Part shown: one piece after another, positions 6,929 through 14,305 of the stretch | How positions within the stretch are numbered: the stretch's first letter is position 1 | How the letters are laid out: each line of letters opens with the position of its first letter | Assembly: GCA_946186455.1 (NCBI GenBank) | Contig: CAMHNK010000005.1 | Location: forward strand, 1 to 39,257 | From: an uncultured Candidatus Saccharibacteria bacterium | Lineage (GTDB): Bacteria; Patescibacteriota; Saccharimonadia; Saccharimonadales; Saccharimonadaceae | Length of the DNA: 39,257 nt | Direction of reading: 5' to 3' | Notes under the pieces: generated by a model | What the model was told of the DNA's origin: nothing | What the model saw: the letters and a program-made list of their open reading frames with translations, nothing else | Databases searched by the model: none | Translations under genes and position numbers: made by a program

Positions 6929-7492
6929 ATGACAAAAGCATCGAGACAATTATCTGAAGATAGTAAAAAAGTATTACATAGCACTATTGGGAAAAGAATT
7001 GAATGTTTTAGAGTAATTAAGGACCATGAAAAAACTAGGCCGATTGGGCTTGTGGTTGTAGATTTTGACGATGGTTCTTCTATTGAAATCCGCAACAGTG
7101 AAGATCTTGTGCCGTTTTTTGACGGAAAAGAAGAATTAAATGGTTTTAGCTGTAAAGAATTTGATGATAGAATTCTCGAAAGGATTCCATTTGACAAAAA
7201 CAAAGTTCCTACTTCAACCATTAAAAGTATTGATTTAATAACCGACAAAATAGTCGTACACTCAAATAAATTTGAAGACTATATTATTATTATAGACGCT
7301 GGCATTATTATCAATGGTGATAAACACTCATATATATTTGCATTAGATAAAGTATTCTTCTTTGAGCAGATTTTATGTTCGGTTGATGGCAATTTTGAAG
7401 AAATGCGTCCTCTAGGGGAAGTTAAAAAGTATTGGGAGATGGGCGACCATATTATCGATGCCGAAATAACAAGAGCTTCAGAACAAATATAA
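6929..7492 (+). CDS. Hypothetical protein, third gene of DUF4417 operon
   Basis: A 187-aa acidic protein with a strong AAGGAGG site before the ATG at 6929, 12 nt after the previous stop. It has no signal peptide or transmembrane helix. The sequence alternates beta-like strands (IGLVVVDFDDGSSIEIR; FEDYIIIIDAGIIINGD) with a short C-terminal helix. I do not recognise the family. Being acidic, soluble and directly downstream of a toxin-like gene, it could be an immunity protein, but that is inferred from position only. Confidence 0.6.
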   Translation: MTKASRQLSEDSKKVLHSTIGKRIECFRVIKDHEKTRPIGLVVVDFDDGSSIEIRNSEDLVPFFDGKEELNGFSCKEFDDRILERIPFDKNKVPTSTIKSIDLITDKIVVHSNKFEDYIIIIDAGIIINGDKHSYIFALDKVFFFEQILCSVDGNFEEMRPLGEVKKYWEMGDHIIDAEITRASEQI

Positions 7493-7501
7493 TAATGAAA
7501 A

Positions 7502-7527
7502 ATCCCCCTCTTTTGAGGGGGGTTTAG
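7502..7527. terminator. Bidirectional terminator between convergent operons
   Basis: CCCCCTC-TTTT-GAGGGGG (7504-7521) flanked by AAAAAT and GTTT serves the DUF4417 operon on plus and the 7529-8317 gene on minus. Confidence 0.85.
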
Positions 7528-7528
7528 A

Positions 7529-8317
7529 TCAAATCTGATCTGCACGGAGGCGAGCGTTCATAAACTGCCGATTAAAGAATACGGGGACATGAACACAACT
7601 ACTGTCTGCTATCATTTTAAAGTTAGCGTTACTTTCCGTAATCTTTAAAACGATGCGACGTCCAGTCATGACTTTCGTCCTAGTCGCGAGTTCGATGGAT
7701 GAACCAGCTTCGACAACTCGACCATCTGCAACTAGGCCGTTCGCAATAACTTTTAGATACTCTAATACTTCTGCCGGTTTTTGCGTCCATTTCTCGCCGA
7801 CCCCTTGTTCGATAAAATTACCGAGCTCTTTTTCATCCGGGATGAAGACGTTGTCGCCTTGCAAGCGACTCGTACCAATCCGGTCGATGTCGCTAGACGA
7901 GAAAGTCGAGAGGGGAAATTTGGTGCCGAAATAGTCTAACCGAACTTCGTGATAAAGCCGGTTAAACTTGCCAATGGATAAGGTTTCGTCGAAAACATAG
8001 CGCCGGTTTCTAAATTCAACGATGGCGCTAAATGGATTGAGGCGATTATTGGCAGCCACGTACTCATCGTGAAACCAGAAGCATCCGCCGACGGCGGAGC
8101 CGGAAATCAAGATGACGGTACCAGCTTCTTCTGGAATAGTATTTTTATCATAAACCGAGCAAACTGATCGGTCATAGATAAACTCGTATTCCGGACAGAA
8201 CTCATCTCTTGTCCCAATGAAGAAATAGCCGCTGCCATTTTTGGTACCAATGTACATTCGCCGTTTGCGGTCGAGTTTCTCGACCTCATCGATTAGTCTG
8301 CCGTAGGTTTTTTCCAT
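7529..8317 (-). CDS. Hypothetical protein, accessory-region
   Basis: A 262-aa soluble protein with GGAGG shortly before the ATG at 8317. The N-terminus (RRMYIGTKNGSGYFFIGTRD) reads like a small beta-rich module seen in some phage and accessory proteins. I cannot name the family, and no catalytic motif stands out. It follows the 8378-8905 gene on the same strand with a hairpin (8342-8364) between them, so it may be read through from that promoter. Confidence 0.6.
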   Translation of the reverse strand: MEKTYGRLIDEVEKLDRKRRMYIGTKNGSGYFFIGTRDEFCPEYEFIYDRSVCSVYDKNTIPEEAGTVILISGSAVGGCFWFHDEYVAANNRLNPFSAIVEFRNRRYVFDETLSIGKFNRLYHEVRLDYFGTKFPLSTFSSSDIDRIGTSRLQGDNVFIPDEKELGNFIEQGVGEKWTQKPAEVLEYLKVIANGLVADGRVVEAGSSIELATRTKVMTGRRIVLKITESNANFKMIADSSCVHVPVFFNRQFMNARLRADQI

Positions 8318-8341
8318 GGAACACCTCCAAATTATTAAATT

Positions 8342-8364
8342 CCCCCGGACTAAGCGTCCGGGGG
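8342..8364 (-). terminator. GC-rich hairpin between two minus-strand genes
   Basis: CCCCCGGAC-TAAGC-GTCCGGGGG, a 9-bp stem. The sequence that follows on the minus strand is only moderately U-rich (GAATTTAATAATTT), so it may terminate partially or protect a processed end. Confidence 0.6.
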
Positions 8365-8377
8365 TACTTGCTAGGGA

Positions 8378-8905
8378 TTACTCCACCTTAGTGGGGTCAG
8401 GAAGGGGCATCGAAATGGGTTTCTGGAAAATCCAGATATCCACGTGGGGATCATCTGCGAGATTGTCCTTAGCCGCTACCAGATAGCTATCATCCTCGAA
8501 GAGGAAGAGACCTTCTTTCCAGGTGACGGGCGAATCTTTAACGACCTTTCCGTCTACAAAGAAAGACCAGCCCTGGCAGTGCCCGGGATCCTCACAATAA
8601 AGATCCTTAGAGATGTGTTTCGGATTCAACACGTCGTGAATCCGGATGGGTTTGCCAATTTCGAGATTCGAAATTGGCGAGCAGAACCTTAAGAAGCAGG
8701 CCAGCTGCATTCCAAGTGTTCCGTCGCCGCCAAGCATGGCCGAGACGATAGAAACGTCTTCGCCCCAGGCTTTGTCGTCTTCAGGATAGTACATGTCAGC
8801 GATGCGATTGCCAAGCACCCCAAGGATCATTGCCTTATTAGGGAACAGGTCGGCATCTGCAAAGCTGTTATGGGGACAAAACCCCAGGTTTTCATACCTC
8901 GCCAT
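8378..8905 (-). CDS. Hypothetical protein, accessory-region
   Basis: A 175-aa protein with AAGGAGG 9 nt before the ATG at 8905 and a consensus promoter. No signal peptide or transmembrane helix. It contains a small Cys/His cluster (CEDPGHCQGW) and an aromatic-rich C-terminal half. The family is not recognised. Its promoter is the best match to consensus in the window, suggesting strong or tightly repressed expression. Confidence 0.6.
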   Translation of the reverse strand: MARYENLGFCPHNSFADADLFPNKAMILGVLGNRIADMYYPEDDKAWGEDVSIVSAMLGGDGTLGMQLACFLRFCSPISNLEIGKPIRIHDVLNPKHISKDLYCEDPGHCQGWSFFVDGKVVKDSPVTWKEGLFLFEDDSYLVAAKDNLADDPHVDIWIFQKPISMPLPDPTKVE

Positions 8906-8959
8906 AAAAACTAACCTCCTTGCGTAAACCCGCCGGTTTTTCTAGCAAGTTAAATTGCC

Positions 8960-8975
8960 ATGACCTTATGGTCAT
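8960..8975 (-). promoter_or_regulatory. Leader hairpin / palindrome upstream of 8378-8905
   Basis: ATGACC-TTAT-GGTCAT, a perfect 6-bp inverted repeat starting 8 nt downstream of the -10 box. It could be an operator or a 5' hairpin. Confidence 0.45.
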
Positions 8976-8982
8976 CTCTTAT

Positions 8983-9011
8983 ATTATAGCACACATGGGC
9001 GTTTTTGTCAA
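8983..9011 (-). promoter_or_regulatory. Perfect consensus promoter for 8378-8905
   Basis: Minus strand TTGACA (9011-9006), a 17-nt spacer, TATAAT (8988-8983), with TGC before the -10. Confidence 0.9.
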
Positions 9012-9023
9012 GATAAGGAGAAC

Positions 9024-9053
9024 TTGAACGATTCGGTTTCTCCGTGTTATAAT
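9024..9053 (+). promoter_or_regulatory. Promoter of the surface-protein pair
   Basis: TTGAAC (9024-9029), an 18-nt spacer, TATAAT (9048-9053) preceded by TGT. AAAGGAGG follows at 9063-9070. Confidence 0.75.
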
Positions 9054-9074
9054 AGACGAAACAAAGGAGGTTAA

Positions 9075-10070
9075 GTGAATAAGATATTGCGAGGATTTAT
9101 TGTAGTCTTGGCTGGTTTTTGTGCTTTGGTCGGAGTGAACGGAACGGTTTTTGCTGATGAAGAGAATCAGGAGGGAGAAACCAAGCCGGCGACCAGTATT
9201 AGTATTAGCCCGGTTAATAAGGTGCTCAAACTCGAGCCAAATAAGACCTATGATGACTCATTTAAGGTGATGAATAACGGCGCGGACGCGATCAGATTTG
9301 AGGTTTACGCTTCGCCGTACTCTTATACTAAGGATGAGGATGATGGTACTTATAAGCTTGGTTTTAGCAATGAGACTGCTTATACACAGATTACGCGCTG
9401 GATCACTTTTAGAGATAATAATGGTGCTTATACGAGCAAGCCGAAATTCAAGGTGGAGCCAGGTACGACCTTTGTGGTGCATTACCGCATTAAGACTCCG
9501 TCGAGCATTCCAGATGGTGGACAATATGCCGTAATATTTGCGCACACACTTTCAGATGACACCGAATCTGGTGGTCTGAAGACCGAAGCAAGCCCTGGGC
9601 TCGTCGTCTATGGTCGCTCGAATGGCATCACGAGGTTTTCGTTTGAGACTTATGATCTTAAAATTAATAAGACTATGCAGGATGGCGAAAAGACTGTTAC
9701 CAAGATTAATGGTACTTCAATGGTGAATAACTCTGGTAACGTAGATTTTATGGCCTATGGCAAGCTCACCGTGCGGGGTATCTTTGGCCACCAATACTAT
9801 GTGACGCCAGAGACAAAGGGTGTTTCGATTATTCCAGAGACCGAACTAGAAGTGTCCGATGCGTGGGATGACACGCCGTATTTCGGACTGTTCAATGTGA
9901 CTTGGTCCGTGACCGTGAAGGACGAAACGAAGGAAATCTCGAGGTTAGTACTGATTCTTCCTGTACCAATCATCATACTTATGATTTTGCTATTGACAAT
10001 TATCGGAATTTGGATTACAATTATGGTTAGGAAACGCAAAGAACGCCGTTCTAGGTTCGGTACCGTCTAG
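9075..10070 (+). CDS. Exported DUF916-like (WxLIP-type) membrane protein
   Basis: A 331-aa protein starting at GTG 9075 with AAAGGAGG 4 nt upstream. Residues 1-27 are a signal peptide (ILRGFIVVLAGFCALVGVNG, then AxA-like FADEE). Residues ~42-165 resemble the DUF916/WxL-interacting-protein fold: ISPVNKVLKLEPNKTYDDSF, WITFRDN, and PSSIPDGGQYAVIFAHT. A C-terminal transmembrane helix (PVPIIILMILLLTIIGIWI) and an RKRKERRSR tail leave the bulk outside the cell. In Gram-positives such proteins help display wall-associated proteins. Here it is paired with a sortase-type substrate 68 nt downstream, so a joint role in surface assembly or host attachment is plausible. Confidence 0.75.
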   Translation: MNKILRGFIVVLAGFCALVGVNGTVFADEENQEGETKPATSISISPVNKVLKLEPNKTYDDSFKVMNNGADAIRFEVYASPYSYTKDEDDGTYKLGFSNETAYTQITRWITFRDNNGAYTSKPKFKVEPGTTFVVHYRIKTPSSIPDGGQYAVIFAHTLSDDTESGGLKTEASPGLVVYGRSNGITRFSFETYDLKINKTMQDGEKTVTKINGTSMVNNSGNVDFMAYGKLTVRGIFGHQYYVTPETKGVSIIPETELEVSDAWDDTPYFGLFNVTWSVTVKDETKEISRLVLILPVPIIILMILLLTIIGIWITIMVRKRKERRSRFGTV

Positions 10071-10138
10071 AAATGGCGCCCGTGTGGAGCGGGACTGCGA
10101 GGCCAAAATAAATATTAAACATAAAAAGAGTGTAGAGT

Positions 10139-11044
10139 ATGAAGAACACACACAAGAGGATGCTAGGCTTCTTCGGGTTGTCGGTAGTTGCTACTATGAC
10201 GGTAGTTGCTGCTACTATGCCGACTCCTGGAGTATCCGCGACGGCATCACCATCGGCGGTTGACACCTTGACTGTGAGGGTGCTCAACAATGTCCCGACC
10301 GCAGAGATTACCTCTCCGGTTAATGGAGTTACGGTTACGAAACCGATCCAACATGTCACAGTAAATTACGAAAAAATTAAGGAGGTAACCGTCTATATTA
10401 AATATATTGATGAAGACGGTCACGAATCAGCAGAACATATTTTCTTCCACCAGGCAGGATTAGATCCAACTGAGCCAGGAACGATTGATCAGAACTATAC
10501 ATTAGGTTCCGGTGGCTTCGGTTATGGTAGGTACGTATTTTCGGTGGTTGGCGTAGATGAAGACGATGGAACGCTCCCGCTGGATTCAGTTGTAGTTGAC
10601 TTCACCCCAGTTAAGGCGGAAGCAGAGCAGAACGAAGAAGATGGTATGGTAGAAGTCAGATTCACAGATTATCAAGATGATGTAGAAGAAATTGAAATCT
10701 GGTTAGATGGTAAGCTAATCAAAACAGTACCAAAAGAGGATCTTGATAAAGTACAGAAACTTTCATTTGAAGATAAAGACTCAGGCACGTACACGCTCGA
10801 ATTAAAAGCCAAGTACGCAGACGGAAGTACTGCAAACATGCCGAGCATTGATGTAGATTTCGATGCAGGATTTGTCCCGCACACCGATGTACCTGATACC
10901 GGTAGATTCTTTAGAAACTTAAATATTGCGAGTGAAGATTACTTAGTCACCGGTTTGATTGTATTCTTCGTGCTAGGAATTGTAGCATTTGGAATTGTCA
11001 CGAGAAGTAAGAGAAGCACGAATCTAAGAAGAAAGCGTCGTTAA
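10139..11044 (+). CDS. VPDTG-anchored cell-wall surface protein
   Basis: A 301-aa protein with a signal peptide (residues 1-34, MLGFFGLSVVATMTVVAATM, cleaved near VSA-TA), two Ig/fibronectin-like beta domains (~50-155 and ~160-245; phrases EITSPVNGVTV and VEEIEIWLDGKLIK), and a C-terminal sorting signal. That signal is VPDTG, a short spacer RFFRNLNIASEDY, one transmembrane helix (LVTGLIVFFVLGIVAFGIV), and a basic tail (RSKRSTNLRRKRR). VPDTG fits the sortase LPXTG class in a variant form, with a longer than usual gap to the helix. It probably shares a transcript with the DUF916-like gene. Confidence 0.75.
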   Translation: MKNTHKRMLGFFGLSVVATMTVVAATMPTPGVSATASPSAVDTLTVRVLNNVPTAEITSPVNGVTVTKPIQHVTVNYEKIKEVTVYIKYIDEDGHESAEHIFFHQAGLDPTEPGTIDQNYTLGSGGFGYGRYVFSVVGVDEDDGTLPLDSVVVDFTPVKAEAEQNEEDGMVEVRFTDYQDDVEEIEIWLDGKLIKTVPKEDLDKVQKLSFEDKDSGTYTLELKAKYADGSTANMPSIDVDFDAGFVPHTDVPDTGRFFRNLNIASEDYLVTGLIVFFVLGIVAFGIVTRSKRSTNLRRKRR

Positions 11045-11067
11045 TAATTATCATACTCTAGCTCTTA

Positions 11068-11103
11068 GTACAGGCGCCATTTAAACTGCGAGGGCGCCTG
11101 TAC
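11068..11103 (+). repeat. 11-bp perfect inverted repeat after the surface-protein gene
   Basis: GTACAGGCGCC (11068-11078) and GGCGCCTGTAC (11093-11103) would form a stable stem with a 14-nt loop in the 3' UTR. There is no U-tract, and the real terminator follows 10 nt later, so this may be a stability element or a protein site. Confidence 0.6.
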
Positions 11104-11112
11104 GGAGGTTTC

Positions 11113-11143
11113 AAAAAACGGGCACTCACGGCCCGTTTTTTTT
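11113..11143. terminator. Bidirectional terminator
   Basis: AAAAAACGGGC-ACTCACG-GCCCGTTTTTTT between the convergent surface-protein operon and rpmE. Confidence 0.9.
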
Positions 11144-11150
11144 AGTCTCA

Positions 11151-11477
11151 TTATTTTTTAGCTTCTTTTTTCTCAGCTTCTTTTTTGGCTTTCAAAGCTT
11201 TGTTTTCGAGAGCTTTCTTAAGAGCCTCAGCTTTGGCGGCGCGAGCCTTGAAGCGGTCAACACGACCTTCGGTATCGATAATCTTCTCTTCACCGGTAAA
11301 GAATGGGTGAGATTTAGAAGAAATTTGAACCTTAACTAGTGGATATTCATTGCCATCTTCCCACTTGATGGTCTCTTCGCTCTTCGCAGTAGACTTGGTG
11401 AGGAACGAAAAATTCGCGGCTTCGTCCATGAAGACGACATCACGATAATCTTTAGGATGTAATTCTTTTTTACTCAT
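11151..11477 (-). CDS. rpmE: 50S ribosomal protein L31 (zinc-free type B-like)
   Basis: A 108-aa protein. Residues 1-80 match L31: [39 protein letters not shown], then [14 protein letters not shown]. There are no cysteines, so this is the zinc-independent (type B-like) form. A Lys/Ala/Glu-rich C-terminal tail of ~30 residues ([15 protein letters not shown]) extends the usual length and should contact rRNA. The promoter leaves only a ~4-nt leader, so translation is almost leaderless. Confidence 0.9.
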   Translation of the reverse strand: MSKKELHPKDYRDVVFMDEAANFSFLTKSTAKSEETIKWEDGNEYPLVKVQISSKSHPFFTGEEKIIDTEGRVDRFKARAAKAEALKKALENKALKAKKEAEKKEAKK

Positions 11478-11488
11478 AACTAGCCCCT

Positions 11489-11517
11489 ATTATATCAGAG
11501 AAATAATAAAATGTAAA
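11489..11517 (-). promoter_or_regulatory. rpmE promoter
   Basis: Minus strand TTTACA (11517-11512), a 17-nt spacer, TATAAT (11494-11489) preceded by TGA. The -10 ends 11 nt before the ATG at 11477. Confidence 0.8.
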
Positions 11518-11525
11518 GAGAAAGA

Positions 11526-11551
11526 ATAGGCGAGTCCGGAGACTCGCCTAT
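11526..11551 (-). terminator. Terminator of the clpP-like gene
   Basis: ATAGGCGAGTC-TCCG-GACTCGCCTAT, an 11-bp perfect stem followed on the minus strand by TCTTTCTCTTT, 8 nt after the stop codon. Confidence 0.85.
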
Positions 11552-11559
11552 CAAGGTGC

Positions 11560-12210
11560 TTAGAGGATGACGTTCAAATCAGTGACGATCTCGTCAATGA
11601 AACCACGCTCTTTGGCGTCGGGCGGAAGCAGATAGTACTCAACGCGTGCCAGGGCATCGTATTCATATTCTTTCATTTTACTATGCCTCAGTACGTGAGG
11701 TTTAATCACTTCCTTTTCGATTCGCTTGTCAAATGCGACACGGTCTTCGACCTTATTGCTGGCGCCGCCAACGAAAGATTGGCCTTCGTGCAGCAGGAAA
11801 GTCGTATACGGGAGCGCGAAACGCTTGTGGCCAGTAATGCCAATCAAGAATGCCATTGAGCACCACCGGCCAAGGTTAATCGTATAAACCGGAGTTTTGC
11901 TGAGTTCGATGGCTGCAATAATCGGCAGCCCATCTTCGATTTCTCCGCCGGGAGAGTTGATGAACAACTTGATTGGCTTACGATCCGAAACCGGAACATT
12001 CATATCTTCGCGGTTAAAGTCCAGAATTGCATGGATGATGTGCGTTGCCGTCGAAGCATGCTCGTTCGAGGTTTCTTCGTAACCAAGCGGTTCGATTTCG
12101 CGATAGAGGTAAAGTCTCCTTTCTTTCAAATCTTCGAGCATACGATACTCTTCTGCTGTAGTGGTGATTTTCAGCATGTCGCGCGGGATTTCGAATGACA
12201 TTTCTGCCAC
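11560..12210 (-). CDS. clpP: ClpP-like serine protease subunit
   Basis: A 216-aa ClpP/crotonase-fold protease. The oxyanion and strand region FINSPGGEIEDGLPIIAAI, the nucleophile Ser in LGRWCSMAFLIG and the His in YTTFLLHEGQ are present. The third triad position, Asp in typical ClpP just before the final strand (RDRFLSAPEA), aligns here with Glu (VEYYLLPPDAKERGFID), by eye. It is a divergent member and may pair with a second ClpP elsewhere. The N-terminus carries a long extension (IPRDMLKITTTAEEYRMLED). GGAGG precedes the ATG at 12210. The leader has an inverted repeat that could be an operator. Confidence 0.8.
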   Translation of the reverse strand: MAEMSFEIPRDMLKITTTAEEYRMLEDLKERRLYLYREIEPLGYEETSNEHASTATHIIHAILDFNREDMNVPVSDRKPIKLFINSPGGEIEDGLPIIAAIELSKTPVYTINLGRWCSMAFLIGITGHKRFALPYTTFLLHEGQSFVGGASNKVEDRVAFDKRIEKEVIKPHVLRHSKMKEYEYDALARVEYYLLPPDAKERGFIDEIVTDLNVIL

Positions 12211-12227
12211 CTCCTCTTTTTTAAATT

Positions 12228-12253
12228 GCTCTTATCTAGCAAAAGATAAGCGC
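12228..12253 (-). promoter_or_regulatory. Inverted repeat in the clpP leader, possible operator
   Basis: GCTCTTATC and GATAAGCGC, 9-nt arms with one mismatch separated by 8 nt, lie between the clpP -10 box and its start codon. The geometry recalls CIRCE (9-N9-9), but the sequence is different. Confidence 0.45.
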
Positions 12254-12262
12254 TTGAGGAAG

Positions 12263-12291
12263 ATTTTAGCAAGAATTGTTGCTTTTTTCAA
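12263..12291 (-). promoter_or_regulatory. clpP promoter
   Basis: Minus strand TTGAAA (12291-12286), a 17-nt spacer, TAAAAT (12268-12263) preceded by TGC. It is divergent from and interleaved with the rpsB promoter. Confidence 0.7.
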
Positions 12292-12307
12292 GCATGTGTG
12301 TTATAAT
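12279..12307 (+). promoter_or_regulatory. rpsB-tsf promoter
   Basis: TTGCTT (12279-12284), a 17-nt spacer, TATAAT (12302-12307) with TGT upstream. The -35 lies beyond the clpP -35 (12286-12291), so the two promoters overlap. Confidence 0.75.
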
Positions 12308-12334
12308 TCGTTCATTAATAAATTTAATGAAACA

Positions 12335-12366
12335 GCTATGGGGGGTTTCCTGAATAAACCCATAGC
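12335..12366 (+). promoter_or_regulatory. rpsB leader hairpin
   Basis: GCTATGGG (12335-12342) pairs with CCCATAGC (12359-12366). TTT/AAA extends the stem across a 3-nt G bulge. It lies just before the GGAAAGGAAA site of rpsB. rpsB-tsf leaders in other bacteria are feedback targets of S2, so this may be an S2 site (inferred). Confidence 0.55.
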
Positions 12367-12385
12367 AAAGGAAAGGAAATCATAG

Positions 12386-13072
12386 ATGACTGTGAAAGTC
12401 GATATGAAAGCTCTGCTCGAAGCTGGTGCCCATTTTGGTCACAAAACGAGCCGCTGGCACCCAAAGATGGCGCCATACATCCACAGCAAACGCCAGGATG
12501 CACACATTATTAACCTCGAAAAGACCGTCGATGCTCTCGAAGTCGCTCTCCCTAAGGTGACCGAGATTGTAAAGAACGGCAAGAAGATTCTTTTCGTTGG
12601 TACCAAGAAGCAAATGAAGGAAGTAGTGAAAGAAGCTGCCACTTCAGTTGACATGCCTTACGTCACGGTGCGTTGGGTTGGTGGTACGCTCACGAATGTT
12701 GAGACGGTAAATCGCCAAATCAAGAAACTGAAAGATTTGGAGCGCCGCATGGCTTCTGGTGAACTCGAGAATCGTTACTCGAAGCTTGAAGTTCAGAGAT
12801 TCCAAGAAGAGATTGATCTTTTGAACGAGCGCTATGGTGGCATTAAGGAAATGACCGAGCAACCAGCTGCTATCATCGTCGTCGATGCAATCGAAGACAA
12901 GAATGCTATCAAGGAAGCTAATGGTCTTAAGATTCCTGTATTTGCAATGACCGACACCAACGTCGATCCAACCAATATTGATTATGTCATTCCAATGAAC
13001 GATGATGCGATCAAGGCAACCAAGCTCGTCCTTGGCTACTTCGTTGAAGCTATCAAAGAAGGTAAAAAATAA
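12386..13072 (+). CDS. rpsB: 30S ribosomal protein S2
   Basis: A 228-aa protein of normal length for S2. Diagnostic segments: LLEAGAHFGHKTSRWHPKM near the N-terminus; KKILFVGTKKQMKEVVKEA; RWVGGTLTNVETV; and PAAIIVVDAIEDKNAIKEA with DTNVDPTNIDYVIPMNDDA. It binds the neck and head of the small subunit and helps recruit S1-type factors where present. It is cotranscribed with tsf (17 nt between), the usual arrangement. AAAGGAAAGGAAA sits upstream of the ATG. Confidence 0.97.
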   Translation: MTVKVDMKALLEAGAHFGHKTSRWHPKMAPYIHSKRQDAHIINLEKTVDALEVALPKVTEIVKNGKKILFVGTKKQMKEVVKEAATSVDMPYVTVRWVGGTLTNVETVNRQIKKLKDLERRMASGELENRYSKLEVQRFQEEIDLLNERYGGIKEMTEQPAAIIVVDAIEDKNAIKEANGLKIPVFAMTDTNVDPTNIDYVIPMNDDAIKATKLVLGYFVEAIKEGKK

Positions 13073-13089
13073 TTATTTAGGAGGCACAA

Positions 13090-13680
13090 ATGGCTGAAAT
13101 TTCAGTTGAACAAATCAAAAAATTAAAAGAGCTTTCTGGCGCTGGTCTCACCGATGCCAAGAAGGCACTCGTTGAAGCTAATGGTGATTTTGATAAAGCT
13201 CTTGAAGCAATGCGTAAAAAAGGTCTCACCAAGGCCGAGAAGCGTGGTGACCGCGAAACTCGCGAAGGTCTCGTTGAAGCCTACATCCATGATGGCCGCC
13301 TCGGCGCAATTGTCGAAGTAAACTGTGAAACTTCTTTCGTTGCTAAGACGGATGAGTTCAAAACTTTGGCTCACCAAATCGCCATGCAAATTGCTTCAAT
13401 GAATCCACTTTATGTTTCTGAAGATGACATTCCAGAAGATGTCCGCAAGGCTAAGATCAAAGAGCTCGAAGCTAACTTCAAAGGCCCAGAAAACATGAAG
13501 GATAAAATCCTCGAAGGCCAAATGAAGAAAGCTTTCGCTGACAAAGTTCTCATGAACCAACCATACATTCTTGATGACACTAAGACGGTGGAACAATTCA
13601 TCAAGGAAGCCATTGCGAAGACGGGTGAGAATATCACTGTTAAGCAATTCAAGCGTATTGAACTTGGCGTAACCGAGTAA
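13090..13680 (+). CDS. tsf: Translation elongation factor Ts
   Basis: A 196-aa protein with AGGAGG 6-7 nt before the ATG. The N-terminal UBA-like domain (VEQIKKLKELSGAGLTDAKK, ALVEANGDFDKALEAMRKKG) and the EF-Tu contact region (IVEVNCETSFVAKTDEFKTL, AHQIAMQIASMNP) are clear. The protein is the short form, comparable to Thermus EF-Ts, with a single core subdomain rather than the duplicated core of E. coli. It is the guanine-nucleotide exchange factor for EF-Tu, whose gene starts at 38805. Confidence 0.97.
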   Translation: MAEISVEQIKKLKELSGAGLTDAKKALVEANGDFDKALEAMRKKGLTKAEKRGDRETREGLVEAYIHDGRLGAIVEVNCETSFVAKTDEFKTLAHQIAMQIASMNPLYVSEDDIPEDVRKAKIKELEANFKGPENMKDKILEGQMKKAFADKVLMNQPYILDDTKTVEQFIKEAIAKTGENITVKQFKRIELGVTE

Positions 13681-13682
13681 TC

Positions 13683-13711
13683 AAAAAAATGCACCGAAAG
13701 GTGCATTTTTT
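13683..13711 (+). terminator. rpsB-tsf terminator
   Basis: AAAAAAATGCACC-GAAA-GGTGCATTTTTT, directly after the tsf stop. Confidence 0.9.
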
Positions 13712-13718
13712 GATTGTA

Positions 13719-13727
13719 TGATATAAT
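13719..13727 (+). promoter_or_regulatory. frr extended -10 promoter
   Basis: TGA-TATAAT (TATAAT 13722-13727), just downstream of the tsf terminator. No clear -35. A short leader with AAGGAG leads to frr, so this is a leadered mRNA. Confidence 0.65.
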
Positions 13728-13752
13728 TAAGATAGTAAAACAAGGAGTTATT

Positions 13753-14298
13753 ATGTTTGACACCAAAGAAGATCGTAAGAAGATGGAAGAGGTCGTCTCG
13801 CGCTTTCTTGATGAAATGAAGAAAGTCCGCACTGGGCGCGCTCATCCAGACATGCTTTCTGGCATCAAGGTTGAAGTTTATGGACAGTTTATGCCTCTAA
13901 ACCAGGTGGCTAACATTACCGCCGCTGACGCAACGCTCCTTGTCATTACTCCATTTGATCCGTCCACGATTCAAGCGATTTCAGCTGCGATTCGTGCTGA
14001 TCAATCGCTTGGTCTTAACCCAGCCGATGATGGTCGCGTGATTCGCGTACCAATTCCAGCTCTCACCGAGGAACGTCGCAAGGAAATTGTAAAGAATGCT
14101 TCCCAGAAAGTTGAACAAGCCAAGGTCGCTATCCGCAACGTTCGTGAAGATGCCCGCAAAGCCGTGAAGGTTGCCACCGAGATGGGTGAAGATATAAAGA
14201 AACGCGCTGAAAAAGAGATTGATGATATCACTAAAGAATTCTCAGACAAGATTGATGCTGAATTCAAGAACAAGTCTGACGAAATCATGAAATTGTAG
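13753..14298 (+). CDS. frr: Ribosome recycling factor
   Basis: The ATG at 13753 has AAGGAG 5 nt upstream and gives 181 aa (MFDTKEDRKKMEEVVSRF). The upstream in-frame ATG at 13714 precedes the -10 box and is rejected. RRF signatures: VRTGRAHPDMLSGIKVEVYG; LVITPFDPSTIQAISAAIRA; GLNPADDGRVIRVPIPALTE; ERRKEIVKNASQKVEQAKVA, then IRNVREDARKAVK. With EF-G it splits the post-termination ribosome. uppS follows after 7 nt. Confidence 0.97.
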   Translation: MFDTKEDRKKMEEVVSRFLDEMKKVRTGRAHPDMLSGIKVEVYGQFMPLNQVANITAADATLLVITPFDPSTIQAISAAIRADQSLGLNPADDGRVIRVPIPALTEERRKEIVKNASQKVEQAKVAIRNVREDARKAVKVATEMGEDIKKRAEKEIDDITKEFSDKIDAEFKNKSDEIMKL

Positions 14299-14305
14299 GA
14301 ATACT

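Noticed and set aside
12228-12253. CIRCE element for HrcA
   Set aside because: The spacing is similar, but the arms do not match TTAGCACTC/GAGTGCTAA.
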